Positions 1-11,545 of a DNA stretch of 64,000 nucleotides are shown piece after piece. The notes beneath the pieces are model-generated. The model was given only the letters and a program-made list of their open reading frames with translations, ran no database searches and was not told where the DNA came from. Source of the stretch: Oegoconia quadripuncta (Eukaryota; Arthropoda; Insecta; Lepidoptera; Autostichidae); assembly GCA_949316235.1 (NCBI GenBank), contig OX438751.1:16244801-16308800 (forward strand), in the 5' to 3' direction. Numbering within the stretch: the stretch's first letter is position 1; every line of letters begins with the position of its first letter. A program made the position numbers and the translations under genes.

Positions 1-614
1 ATCAAAATTAAAGTATGTCTACTTACCTAAAAGCTTTTATGAACTTGAAATTAATTATGTAAATTGACAGAAAAATTATGACAGCTCTCCTGTAAATTCT
101 TCAGTGGTATGTTCACACTTAATTTTCTTGGAAAACAGTAGCGGTAAGAAATAAAGTTAAAATTAAGACGCGAGTTTATGGGGCGTTACGGGGTGGAGGG
201 CGCAAGGTGGGTGCCGGCGGCGCGGGGTGTGGCGCGGTGTGGGAGGCCATTCGAATTCACCGCGCGAGCTCCGCCGTAGATAGCGGCAGGCGGAACACGT
301 ACTTCACTTCCACTAACTCCAACTATTGACAATATTAATGCACGCTTAGCAGGGCCAAGTGACGCCGTGCACCGCTTACGGAATACTACAAAAACATCAC
401 CACTTATATACCTAAGTATAAATCTCAGAATATATATGTATATATAAATTGAAATTAAGAAAACATATTTTTAATTAAAATCGAGATATAATCGATGTGA
501 ATCGTGCTTCCCCTATATAGTTCGTATAATGGTAATGCACGCTTCGCTTATTGGCACTAATTTATTCCATTCCTACACAGAAGTCCCCGGAAGTAACGCA
601 AATATTAGACGAGC
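1..614. other. non-coding, with a GC-rich island
   Basis: No exon, RNA gene or named repeat is visible. A GC-rich island at about 175-310 is rich in GGGCG and GCGCGG motifs and stands out from the AT-rich surroundings. It could be regulatory, but nothing in the sequence proves this. Confidence 0.4.
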
Positions 615-682
615 TTCGGCCCACGACGGCTGCCATTAATTCCAGAATTGAAATCTGGAATTGCGGCAGCCGCGGTGGCGAA
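615..682 (+). ncRNA. 68-base hairpin, microRNA-precursor-like shape
   Basis: The two arms (615-646 and 654-682) pair over about 25 bases around a 7-base loop (647-653). The inner stem is aattccaga with tctggaatt. Beyond a small internal loop, cggctgcc (627-634) pairs with ggcagccg (665-672), and the pairing continues with small bulges to ttcg/cgaa at the base. I do not recognise the arms as a known insect microRNA. It may equally be a chance fold-back or a small inverted-repeat element. Confidence 0.3.
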
Positions 683-1002
683 TTTACATTCATCGCGGTA
701 AGAACTTAAATCAAGTTCTCAGTTACGATTCAGTTGCGATATTATTTTATTAAAATATGTAAATGACGCCGTTCCAACGCGTAGATACTACGGTAAGGGC
801 CTTACAATTGCGAGGGAGGATATCTTTAACGACACAATATTTTCATTAGCGAGGCTATTACTAGCGTTATCACAACTTTATAAGGTTTTCTTAATTGGTA
901 TGTGTATATAACTTTCAAGGGAGAATATTAAACAAAGGATATGAATGAATTTCCTATGCCCTTTATTGGTATTACCCGCCAAAATTGTTATTAAATCAAT
1001 AT

Positions 1003-1290
1003 CTGTTTGGTGTAGTGGTTAGCAACTCTGGCGACTATACCAAAAGGTTGCGGGTTCGAATCCCGCTAGGAGCATATGTTTGTGTGATGAATACAGACAT
1101 GTGTATCCGAGTTATGGATGTTTTCATTTATAATAAGTTATTATTTACAAAAAAATGTATTTATGTAGTATTTCAATGTGATTTCAACCATCTGGTATCC
1201 ACAACACAAGCCTATAGTTGCTTACTGTGGAACTAGATGGTGCTGTGTGTATGACTAAGGATATTTATTTAATTATTTATTATTTAATAT
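1003..1290 (+). mobile_element. tRNA-derived SINE, type 1, nearly complete
   Basis: The head resembles a tRNA gene with an A box (tggtgtagtgg, 1008-1018) and a B box (ggttcgaatcc, about 1053-1063), which are the internal RNA polymerase III promoter of tRNA-derived SINEs. The flanking bases do not form a tRNA acceptor stem, so it is not a working tRNA gene. The body contains ccatctggtatccacaacac and actagatggtgctgtgtgta. It ends in an AT-rich tail of TTTATT repeats. Closely related copies lie at 14976, 43332, 48980 and 58626. Confidence 0.8.
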
Positions 1291-1349
1291 TAAATCTTAT
1301 GCGGTATACCGTATTGTAGGTACAGCAGTTATTACAGATAAAATAATAA

Positions 1350-1410
1350 ACAAACAAAATGTTCTTTATTGCACAACAATAATAGACATAACACAAAGCA
1401 CAAATGTATT
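1350..1410 (-). mobile_element. short LINE-like 3' tail
   Basis: On the minus strand this reads as a 3' end with an AATAAAG signal followed by a CAAA-type tail (here aacaaacaaa, then ttctttattgcacaa). The same layout occurs at 20525-20590 and 54095-54240. Only the extreme end is present, so the parent element is uncertain. Confidence 0.4.
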
Positions 1411-2480
1411 TATTTTCTAACTCAAAGAATAATATAGCCGCAATCGAAGACTGTGCTCGTATTGAATCTAATCACGTGTCGTTGTATAAGCTAGAAAAAC
1501 GGGACCGAGCCCCAACCGATTTAAAGCACAAAGCAGTTTTCAATTTATCGGGAATAAATGCTTCGGTTGGCAGCTCAGACACCCAATTACTGCGCACAAA
1601 AGCTGATTACCACGCGGGTGCGGGCTTCCTCAGTCGAGCTGCAGCGATGCGCCCCCGGAATATTTGAACGACTTGTGAGGAACTCTTCATTTACTCTGTA
1701 CTAGACTAGACGGCGACACAGAGCTGATTGAAACCAACGTGCGCATACAAATAATGGAGTCTACTTACACAACGTGCTCGTACCTATATGATGTTAATAA
1801 TAAAATAAATGTATTACCTACTCGTATGTAGATTGAGGGTTCGTTGTAATTAAATACGGAACAAGGATGTTGTTGTCTGCTAGTGAGAGGAGGCTGTGAC
1901 CCAACTGTGGGGACATGAAGTTGTGGTTGATGTTGTGAATTTATAACGGTAGATTTAAATGACTACCTATATCTACGAGCATAATGTGGAGCATTAATTG
2001 AATGATCAAAATATATAAACAAAATAATCGACTTTGGTTTCTATTGCCTGTCATTAAGTAAAAACTCGTGCCTTTTTCTGTTCTTATTCGTTAAGTATGT
2101 TCACATCAAGATATAAGAATTTAAGAATTCGGTGTAACCGCACCATCTGATGTCCCGTCCGTGCACGAGGTATCTTCAGTGCATTACCGAAATGCAAGCA
2201 AATCTGATGCATTTATTATCTATCATTCACCTATCATTATCATTTTAAGCAATTAGATTTGAGGACTTCTTAATAAACTTTTACACCACCGTTTCGCACC
2301 GAACATATGGTCCCTCGAGCCGGATTAACTGCTTGGAAAGGCAAGTATGCTCACACTATTTTGAATTGGATACAATGCGCAATAGGTTGAAATTGCATGA
2401 CATTATTCGACCACGATGTTCCATCATCAGACTATACGTGCCAGGTTTCCCGTACCGAACAATTGCACTAAAGCATTTAG
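1411..2480. other. non-coding, no recognised feature
   Basis: No exon is supported. An 87-codon frame at 1404-1667 has no recognisable motif. At about 1880-1935 a stretch reading gtgacccaactgtgggga faintly resembles the tail of RTE-linked repeats seen elsewhere in the window. Confidence 0.4.
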
Positions 2481-2697
2481 CTTCTTCTTAACATCAGGTG
2501 TGATTGAGGTCAAGTACCAACCCGTTGGCAATAAAAAAAAATGTCGATGTCTGCGCTTCGCATAATCTATGGCCTACAGTCTAATAGGGTGAATAAGCAT
2601 TTACTGGATTACACGCCTCGCCTTCGGCTACATTGTCATTTACCACTAGGTGAGATTATGGTCAAGTGTTTCCAGTGAAATATAATAAAATAAAAAG
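2481..2697 (+). repeat. two decayed SINE type 2 tails in tandem
   Basis: At 2481-2541 the motif acatcaggtgtgattgaggt is followed by caagtaccaacccgttg and a poly(A) run. At 2608-2697 caccttcggc-like sequence is followed by accactaggtgagattatgg, tcaagtg and an A-rich tail. Both match the 3' part of the complete copy at 33647-33976. The tRNA-like heads are missing, so both are 5'-truncated retroposon copies lying side by side. Confidence 0.6.
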
Positions 2698-3039
2698 ACA
2701 TATCAACTTATGTGAGGGCTCGGCGAGGTGAAACTGACAGGAATGCAATAAAGTTGCGCTCTGGTGAACATCTACTCTGATGTAGCGACGGTGTCGCCAG
2801 ATCAACTCCCGACAGCAAACGCCCAGGGAAATCATGACCGTCGCTGCTCCGACCTAAGGATGAAATCTGTCATCGCTTGCACCTACAGTTTTACAGAGAT
2901 AACTAGTTTCGTTTCAGTCAATGGCATCCATCTGCCAATTACAACATAGATTCAATAATAACCAGTTTCTGTTGGAGAAAATAGTGTTGTTACTTTAGAG
3001 TTGATTACGGATATTTTGAAAGTGCCTACTATGAATACG

Positions 3040-3112
3040 CGGCGAGAGTATGGGTCATAATCCACCACGCGGGCTCAGTGCGGATTGGTGAATTTGTGTC
3101 AGACTAGTAGCC
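3040..3112. repeat. fragment of an RTE-linked interspersed repeat
   Basis: The stretch gggtcataatccaccacgcg followed by ggctcagtgcggattggtga is a motif I recognise from abundant lepidopteran repeats. Related sequence lies at 32930-33215 and 40645-40832. The fragment is too short to classify. Confidence 0.45.
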
Positions 3113-4929
3113 CCCTGACAGTGATTTTTAAGCTGCCTCTGTATTTAAACCGGACTATATATTCTTAAATGATACGTACCTGCATATAATATTATAAACC
3201 AGCTTAACAAATAAAAAAAAATACCATAATTGAGTTATTCATAACTAATTTTTTTACTCAACCTCGAAACAACATGGGTGTTTTCTTTTATTCATTTTTA
3301 ATTTGAATCTGATTGCATTACGGCTCAGTAAAAATAATTTTGTATTTTCGAAACATAATTAAACAAAAATTCTCTTTTACTATGGAAAACTTTTTTAATT
3401 AACTAATTGCTGCAATATAGTTTCAATACTGCATTAGAAAATGTTACTAACATTTTGAGACTATGTATCCCTGCTTAAATGTATAAAGTTTCATTATTGA
3501 TTTTGAACTTGAAAGTTTATAAGGAATGCAATGTGACTTAAGAGGGTTTACCCCGTCCAGTAACTCCCTCATTGGATAAATGAAGATTTATTTTTAAATA
3601 CACGATAAATCAAACATATCGCTCTGACCTACACTCGAAAAGCCTTAAAGTTAATTATAAATAACACCTAAATAGTTTGATCAAGCGATTCCGACATTGA
3701 TAAGAGAAGCAAAAGTTGTCACAGAAAATCTTTTGTCTCATGTTTCACGGGAAAGAAAAAGCACATGACCATCACCGGTTTGTCAAAGACAACGATTTTA
3801 TGAAGTTGCGTGTTGAAAAACGTGAAATAATTATTGGAAAATGTGATTAGTTAATTATCAATGAAACTACAGCCAACATATTTCAGGAAATAATCTTACC
3901 TTTTACCTTTGACGCATTATTCTAATTTTACTATAATAACTATAAAGATAAGAACTTTCTATAAAGATTTCTTTACAATAGTCTGCGTTTGTTTATTTCC
4001 CTCATAGAAAAATGAAAAGGAGTGTGTTTAATTCTCGTGAAAACACAAATTTCACCCTCGAATTACAGGCGCCCTCGATCTGCTCGTACGCCTAAACATC
4101 TGTGAAATTGGTGACTTTCATCCCTTGGCAGTGGCGGTACCTTGATATAAGCCCAAAAGCCCGGCATGCCTTTGCCTTAATCAAATACTCAATCAGAAAT
4201 ATCAACTTCAAACTTTATGGATCTTTAAACAGTACAGGAATTGCATATAACCTTCCAGATTGATCAAAAAAGAGGCAACAAGATGTATTTCACTTAATTA
4301 ACTGTGTTTTATGTTTGATTTTGTGATGTTTTTACCACAAAATGATTCATGAAACATATCTCGGCCTTGCCTTCTCTGAAACGCTCGCCACTGTCCCTTG
4401 GCCACTAATCTATTATTCTGTGAGCTCTTTGATAATTACTGGCGTAGCAAACAAAACGAAACATCACCGAAAGGGAGGAATCTCAGGGTGTATAATCTAC
4501 TATCACTATAACAGAACAAACATTGATATACAAAATATCATCGAGCACACTCGTAGTACGTATAAACTGAAGCAATAAATAACAATTTGATTGTATGATT
4601 CACATTCACTTTATTCTTATTTATATTTTTTTTAGAAATACCTACAGGGATTAGAAACGAAAGTTATAACGGTTTCAGTTTACTCAAGTCACATTTTTAT
4701 TAATCATTAGCTTAGTGGTGGGGGCTCTATCCGCGTGGAATTATTTTAACGGGAATTGAAATTGCGGCATAATGACTGATATTTTACTGCAGGATCCCTA
4801 CCTCTGAACCGAAATGTTATCGAAACCTGACTGACTGCCATATCAATGCCGAGCCGGAACAGTTGAAGTCACAAACATGAATTATCATTATTTAATAATT
4901 TATTATTATCAGTAAGAATAAGAACGCTA
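3113..4929. other. non-coding, no recognised feature
   Basis: This is AT-rich DNA without a convincing exon. A 78-codon frame at 4342-4578 has no recognisable domain. A short motif at 4708-4755 ending in tatccgcgtgga weakly resembles the 3' end of the Helitron-like elements at 16313 and 33977. Confidence 0.4.
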
Positions 4930-5306
4930 CGCTGTAAGCTATTATAGCTTGCAGCATGAATGGGCCGGCTCGACCGGGGAAGTACCACCCTCTCGCAGAA
5001 GACCGACGTCTGAGTAGTGGCATTTTGCCACTGCGCTTCGTCCGGTGAGCGAGGGCGCCGGAGGCCCACCTTCCAGTCTCTCTCCAGAATGGTAGCGGTA
5101 TTTAAAGAGTTAGTACCCCAGGAGGGTACCAGCACTATTAGTGCTGGAGAATCCCTCATCGCTCAGGCTGCCATACTTATTCTGGGGTGGACACCTTCCT
5201 CAAAGGCCGGCAACGCATCTGTGACCCTTTTGGTGTTGCGGGTGTCCATGGGCGGCGGTGATTGCTTTCCATCAGGTGACCCGCATGCTCGTTTGCCGCC
5301 CTCTCA

Positions 5307-5339
<33 letters not shown>
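4930..5339 (+). mobile_element. poly(A)-tailed SINE-like retroposon
   Basis: A GC-richer unit begins near gggccggctcgaccgggg (4960-4980). It continues through the blocks cgcttcgtccggtgagcgag, gccggcaacgcatctgtgac, gtgtccatgggcggcggtga and catcaggtgacccgcatgct, and ends in an uninterrupted run of 30 A (5310-5339). I recognise this block order from a repeat common in moths and butterflies. The poly(A) tail indicates retrotransposition on the plus strand. A frame on each strand crosses it, but both are products of the repeat and not genes. The long clean A run suggests a fairly recent insertion. Confidence 0.7.
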
Positions 5340-5341
<2 letters not shown>

Positions 5342-5439
5342 ATCGTTTATTTGACCCATTTAGCGACACACATGTTATTATAACAGTATAATAATAGTAT
5401 TATTATAACAGTAATAGTAGGTTCTATTTAGGGTAGGAG

Positions 5440-5860
5440 GAATGCACAAAGAAAGGACTCTTGGAAAATCATCCCTTCAGGGGACGAAACGGAGGATGAA
5501 ATTTATATGGAAGTCTGTCAGTTTTGAAGTCTGTAAAATTAAAAGTATGACTCATTCAATTAAATAAACGTCTTTTTTCGTAATTCAATGGGTAAAATAA
5601 GTATAAGTTAAATAATAATATATACGGACCTTCTATAGAAGGTCCGTCATTTTTGCCTATATTAACAAAAAACTACATGTTTCAGGACTTTTCGAAATTC
5701 AACCTCAAAGAGGGTAAAATGAGGGACAAAAATTTGTTTAAGAGGTCCATAATTTTTCCGCATTTTTAAGTTACTTTCATCCCTTACTTTACCCTCTTAG
5801 GGGTGTTGCCATTACACAGAAAGTCCAAATTTTTGACTTAATGTTTTTCAGATCTGCGTT
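5440..5860. repeat. fold-back repeat region with a 24-base perfect palindrome
   Basis: A motif of the form 'caac..., aagagggtaaaat, gaggga' occurs at 5699-5727 on the plus strand and again in inverted orientation at 5780-5812. A weaker third version lies at 5466-5500. ggactttt (5690) and aaagtcc (5820) extend the inverted pairing. At 5624-5647 lies a perfect 24-base palindrome whose half is acggaccttcta. The whole looks like a decayed inverted-repeat element of the MITE or fold-back type. I cannot assign a family. Confidence 0.5.
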
Positions 5861-6794
5861 GATAAATCAGTCACACAACAATCTTAGTTAGCAGAGACTT
5901 CTGTACTTAGTAATAAGTTTTTTATTACACGTAATTGAGACTGCCATACTGACAGGGAAAGTAGCTGGATTAAGGGCACACTTCCCTCACATTACTATGA
6001 TCCAAACAGATATACACTTTCACTTAAAGGCACTACAGTTTTTTCCAATAACTTTATTGCGATTACCATCAATAAATCTCAGCGTCAAACATACAAATAA
6101 GTTAGGGCTGACCTCAGAAAACAATTTGGACAACTGTAGGTATATTGTCGTATCGAGATCCAGATAATCGATATATTTTCAATCATTAGGAAATAATATA
6201 AAAAATGTTGTATATTCGGAAATAATAAAAGGAATACAGTGCTGGGAAACTTTATAATATAAAATATTCGGATTATCCTGAATTTCCAATGTTGGAGGAT
6301 TTTTTCAAGTTAAAAAAGAAGATATATCCCTACCGTCCATAAATGTAAATTAAATTTAAATTTATTATTTCTGTACTCCTGACATCTGTGCTCAGTAAAT
6401 GGTCAACAAAACTGTTATAATAAAACTTAAATAAATCCCATTATCATTATCATTATCTTTTTGACAACTCAGCAATAGAGAGTCAGCTAGGTACTTACAA
6501 AACATATAGCTTTAAAAAAAATTGTAAAATGGGCAATGCTAATACACTCATTCTAGAGCAATCAAATTTGATTAATTAAAAACGTGATGTGTTATATCGA
6601 AATATTATTTATAAAGCAAAGCTGTTGGAAATAGATATGTAAATTGATTTCTATCATAAGTGAAAGTATCCAAAAGTATAAACTATCACCAAAGGGAGGT
6701 AAGACTGTCGTCAATATCGTTAAGATTCTAAACTATGAACAGTAGTGTGTGAATAATTTAGTCAGCTATAGCTAAGGGCAATACTGAGAATAGA

Positions 6795-7310
6795 ATCAAA
6801 ATCAAAAAAATATTTATTTCGTAGGATAAAAATTATCACTTGAAAACGTCACATTTTTATCTTAATATTAAAATTATTGACATTATTGCTCATTCGCAAA
6901 GCAGATTCCCCAGAGAAGAACGAGCAAGAAACTCAAGGGTTGCTCTTTTAATAAGTTTGGGTTACAATTATATTATATTGTATAATTAAGACTGAATATC
7001 TATAATAGCCTTTGGTAAATAATGTCTGTTTTATGACGGTTTTGAATGTCCACTGGAACCTTATTATAAATGCGTATACATTGCCCCTTAAATGACTTAG
7101 TGACTTTGTGTAAACGGCTGACATGAACAGCAAGTTTATTTTTATATCAGGTATTAACATTATGTATATCTCTATTTTTCTTAAACGATTCTATATTTTT
7201 TCTTACATACATTAAGTTTTCGTAAATATATTGCGATGCCAAAGTTAATATATTAATTTCTTTAAATTTATTCCTAAGAGACACTCTGGGGCCCAGAATA
7301 ATAATATTCT
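6795..7310 (-). mobile_element. CR1/Jockey-like LINE 3' end with reverse transcriptase C-terminus
   Basis: On the minus strand, 6948-7160 encodes a decayed C-terminal stretch with HLRGNVYAFI, FKTVIKQTL and TKGYY, the pattern found at the very end of many arthropod non-LTR polyproteins. It is followed by a 3' UTR containing a 'ctttgagtttctcg'-like block (plus strand: acgagcaagaaactcaaggg) and a TTGAT-rich terminus at about 6795-6812. It is truncated at the 5' side. Related 3' ends lie at 22910 and 34605. Confidence 0.6.
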
Positions 7311-8233
7311 ACCCGATTATAATAAGTAGGTGTAGACTATACAGAGTTCTAAACCAAAGGCTAATGCACCTCGCGTCGTATTGTAGTCGTCCTTCATTAG
7401 CAGTGTAAACCGACGTTCTGGTTGAATTATGGCGGCGTGTCATGCGCTTAAGACGTATGCAAACAAGATTTATGTAATTAATTTAGGAGATAAGAGCAAG
7501 AGGGAGAATACATACGTTATGGAGCACAAAGGATACCAACATCGCTACCGAAGGCCTGGTTCATTGTGCCAGCTTTCTGTATAAGATGTTATCGCGGTGA
7601 AAACTGCATCCGACAGATATACTACCGACCGTATATTAAAAAGCAGACTAGCTTTTTCCGGTATACGAGTATTATTTAAGCGATGTATGTAGGTAAACTA
7701 TTATATGCAATAACTATACATACTCGTAGACAAGGATAATATATGTGAAATGGGATTTTGACGGGTTACAGGTATCAAGTGCGACAGTGATCAGTGGTCA
7801 CACTTTCCACCAGGTTAGCACCTCGCTTTTTTGTCATAGGTATGAAGGGTCTAGAGAAAAAAAAAATATTGACCACTTTATAATATTGAGAGATGGGTCG
7901 CTACGGATATATGCATTTTTTTGTAATATAATTCTTAGGAACAGAAATAATTTTTTCACCTACCTTTGGACGGCAAATGTACCATGGCACTTTTCATGAA
8001 CTTTCCAATGCGTCAATCCTTCGATCATCTACAACGATGATCGAAATGTCAGTGAATGAATACGTTTGTTTTCATGAGTATAATTTTCTGTGGAAAGTGC
8101 TAAAATAAATCCATCGTGGGCTGTTAAGTTTCTGATCTGATTAAGTATCTGTCCGAAAATAAACAACGTAAAAATGGACATTCTTTGTTTTTTCCTGTAC
8201 CTTGTCTCGTTTGTTCTACTAATTTTATATTTC
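7311..8233. other. non-coding, with one short hairpin
   Basis: No exon is supported. A compact hairpin at 8020-8045 has a perfect 10-base stem (ttcgatcatc/gatgatcgaa) and a 6-base loop. It sits between 'gcacttttca' (7986) and an inverted 'tggaaagtgc' (8091), so it may be the centre of a small decayed inverted-repeat element. Confidence 0.35.
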
Positions 8234-8254
8234 TATATATATATATATATATAT
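8234..8254. repeat. TA dinucleotide microsatellite
   Basis: About ten uninterrupted TA units. Confidence 0.9.
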
Positions 8255-11200
8255 GAGTAACCAAGTAATTACTTTTGGTAGCATTACCGTGTCCACATTA
8301 CTCCTACCGAAAATTTAACTAGGACCATTGTGCAGCCGTACTCACACTTCTAGCTATGCGTCCATCGATGTCGTCGGAAGCGAAGAATTCATACAATGTA
8401 AAGTCATTAATACGATAATGTGTTGCGAATATATTCAGAATTAATTTTACTTGTTGAATGAGAGAAACGGCAGGACATCGCAGAAGTAGAGAGTAGAAGC
8501 GATGGCGGGCGGTCGAAGTGAACAGCTGAAGCTACAAAGAGAGAGATAGTAGTATTTACGTTTATCTTCGGGTAACGACTTCATCGCAAGCTTTATTACG
8601 ACATCCACTCACGTAATCCTCCGACGCCGTCATAACTCCTCGTTTGCTGCCCCACTACAATGTTCTACATCGCTTTTCCACTAGCGGTGGTGTATACTGC
8701 ACTGACTCCCCTGTACGTATGTCTGTATGGGCATTGTGTAGTTTACCGCCATGTTTCACTATACGTTTTAGACTTTAGTTTAGTTTGTAGTTACAGTTTT
8801 CTAAATCTGCAAAATTTAGTTCGCTATCACTTTATTAGATGATCACTTTATTCGCTATCACTTTATTATGGTTACAAATTTGGATGCAGATATAGAGTGT
8901 CTGTTAACTAACTAATATTAGAGTTGTCTAAGTCTAATTAATGTCTAAGTGTAATTTTATGTTCTCAATAGTAAATCGAGGGCGGAAAGCAGAGAGGCGT
9001 GGTCATTACTCCATCGACAAGAGCTTAGCTCTTAAATTGAAGAAGAAGAATAAAGTACTAATTGATAATAACAACAAGAAAAGAGAGAGAAAAATGTCTC
9101 TCTTTTCTCTTACGTAAAAAAATGTGTGCGAGCGAGTCCGTGTAACTCTAAAAGAAGGGTCTTAGGGAAATGGGAAATTATTATACGGGTTTAAATAGTT
9201 CTTCTTTCTTGACCATAGATAATTACTTTATTACTGACTTTTTTAGGATGAAAACTAATAGCTTTAAGTCTCTGCCAAGTTTGAATACGATCGCTTCAGA
9301 GGTTTAGGAGTGAATAGGTAACAAAGGCGTGAAGAGTTAATTCCGTTGTTATATTATATTAGTGCGGATTCATTAAAATTATAAACAAAGTCTAAAGCAC
9401 AGGACGGAACGAATATATTCGATGAAAAATTTAAACGGCCGACGACTCACTTTTAACTTTCCTGTTGGATACTCCTTCGATGGGATTGGGGTGGATCCGA
9501 CCCAGCAATAAATGAATATCGGATATGGAATCCATAAATACTCAATCTAAATTCGTAAATTTTCTCCGGGCTCGTAAAAAATGAAGAGGTAATCCGAAAT
9601 CGGCTTATGGCTGGCTGAAGTACCTACTGTTAAAACATTTTCACCTTCAAAGGATTTTATTAAAACACTTAATCAAACTGGACTAGGTAAATTACTTTAT
9701 GTATATTGAAATAAATGTTACCACCCCTCCCTGATCCGTGTCTAGATGGTATGAAATTACAATCATCATACTCGGTATGGTATAAATCATACACGATCAT
9801 GAAGATATATGAGTTCAAATTGGGCCCCGTAATAGTCACTAACTTTATATGGATGAACATTATAGCAAACTGGGAATGGAACCCGATACCTGCACCACGA
9901 CGGTCGTTAATGCTGGGTATGGTCGTCTTCTATCTAAAGGACCTTAAAGAAAGACCTGTCATTATATGATAATGTGACTACCATGACTTTATTGTGAAAT
10001 GTAGTTACAGTAAATGCACGGAGTCTGAATGGTGCTGTAGAAAGACCGAAATTGGGCGGGTGGATTGGAACACGAAGGCTTAGTGCAACCACCGGAAGTA
10101 GGCCTCTAACCGCCGCCGTATAATAGCTTCCAAATTGACCCTTCCACTACGGCTTTCGGTCGCCCGCTTGCGTCAGCATTATCGCACCAACTATATTTAC
10201 ATTTATAGTAAATAAAATCTTCTCTACACGGCGAGTGAATAATACTCAAGTTTTGCATTGAAATTATGTTAGCAAAGCGACAAAACTAATTTTCATACAA
10301 AGGCATTAACATGAAATCATATCGGAAGTGTTATTTCCTTTTATAGCAAAGGCAAATGTCAACCGACCGCCGACAGGCCGGGTATGAGGATAGTGAAATA
10401 CATAAAAGGGACGAGTCGCACGAAATACTGGCATTGTAGGATCCTAAGCCCTGTTTAGATTAGATCAGACCTTCGAAATAACAGTGAATGAGGACGTGGA
10501 TTAACTACGGTCCGGGGCACTCCGGCCCGTGCACCTAATGGGCCACCGTTAGGGGTAATGAAGGGTGCGGGGGATAGAGCGGGCGGCACTCTCCACTCTA
10601 AAAGGCTCATTGAAAATATTTGCTACCCTGTGTAAAATGTAAAATTCAATAATTTCGTGATTGAAAACTTTATTGGTGTGATTGTTTCTTTCTATTCGTT
10701 ATGTTCAGACCGCGTAACTAAACGCCTCATTCAGTGCCGTCCATATATATTCTCTCTCATTACTTACCTACGTACAAAACAAACATGCCATGTGAGTTCA
10801 ACGAACAGTGTGTTCGTTTTTGTTTATATTATTAAAACAAACACGAGCACTCATTCGCAAAATACATTATGCAAATGTAGTGGTTGGTAGCATAAAATCG
10901 TCCCAGTGAACGCGCATTGATTGAGGCCTAGTGCCGCGCTCTATACAGATGTCCCAAAGGCAAAGAAGTAAGGGTCGAAATTCATTTTTCAATGTCAGAG
11001 AACAAAATTCATTAGAACTTTGAGATTACTAATGGCTAAACGGACGGAGTAAAATTTGCTCTTAATTTGTACAGAAACTTTTTTCGAGAAATTTAAAAAA
11101 GTTTTTGAAATGACTTTTGAAGTGAGAAAGATGGTAGAAGTGCTAACGATTATTGTTTTGTTTGTTGTTCTTTAGAGATCTTTTGAAATGCTATTTATAT

Positions 11201-11439
11201 AAGTTAAGAGTTCAAAATGAAGTCGAGATGTTGCCTTTACGGAAAAAATAAAAACATTATAACCGATAATATACTAATATAAACCAAATGCTTAAAGATG
11301 TAAATCATTTACAAACGTGATTAATAAAGAGTCGATCAATTTTCACGTTAAGCTTTTATCGTCAAATAGTTTTTATAAAGTGGCGAATGACATTCATAGC
11401 CGAGGATGGAGTGCTCATATTAAAAGTAATAAATCTGTA
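8255..11439. other. non-coding, no recognised feature
   Basis: No RNA gene or named repeat is visible. A purine/pyrimidine hairpin lies at 9077-9108 (agaaaagagag with ctctcttttct). A GC-rich block at 10490-10600 is open for at least 34 codons on the minus strand and rich in Pro, Gly and Ala, but I do not recognise it. Confidence 0.35.
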
Positions 11440-11545
11440 ACGAGGACGCCGCCCACTTCCCGCAACCCTGCCGCGCCGCCGCCGCCGCCCGGTTCGAACC
11501 GAGCGGCCAGCGGCGCGAGCGCCGTCGTCGCCCACCCAGTACACC
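11440..11545. other. GC-rich island, possible regulatory DNA
   Basis: Runs of CCGCCG and GGCGCGAGCG stand out in AT-rich DNA, with a 12-base palindrome cggttcgaaccg at about 11489-11500. Frames cross it on both strands but encode only low-complexity Arg/Pro/Gly sequence, so coding is unlikely. Confidence 0.3.

Noticed and set aside
1003..1075. A functional tRNA gene
   Set aside because: A and B boxes are present, but the ends do not pair as an acceptor stem and the same sequence recurs as the head of several SINE copies.
985..1236. Reading frame of 83 codons
   Set aside because: It lies wholly within a tRNA-derived SINE.
5310..5339. A poly(A) run as a transcript end of a host gene
   Set aside because: It is the tail of the retroposon directly before it.
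4869..5391. Opposed frames of 96 and 124 codons as genes
   Set aside because: Both cross a poly(A)-tailed retroposon. One ends in a Lys run encoded by the poly(A) tail.
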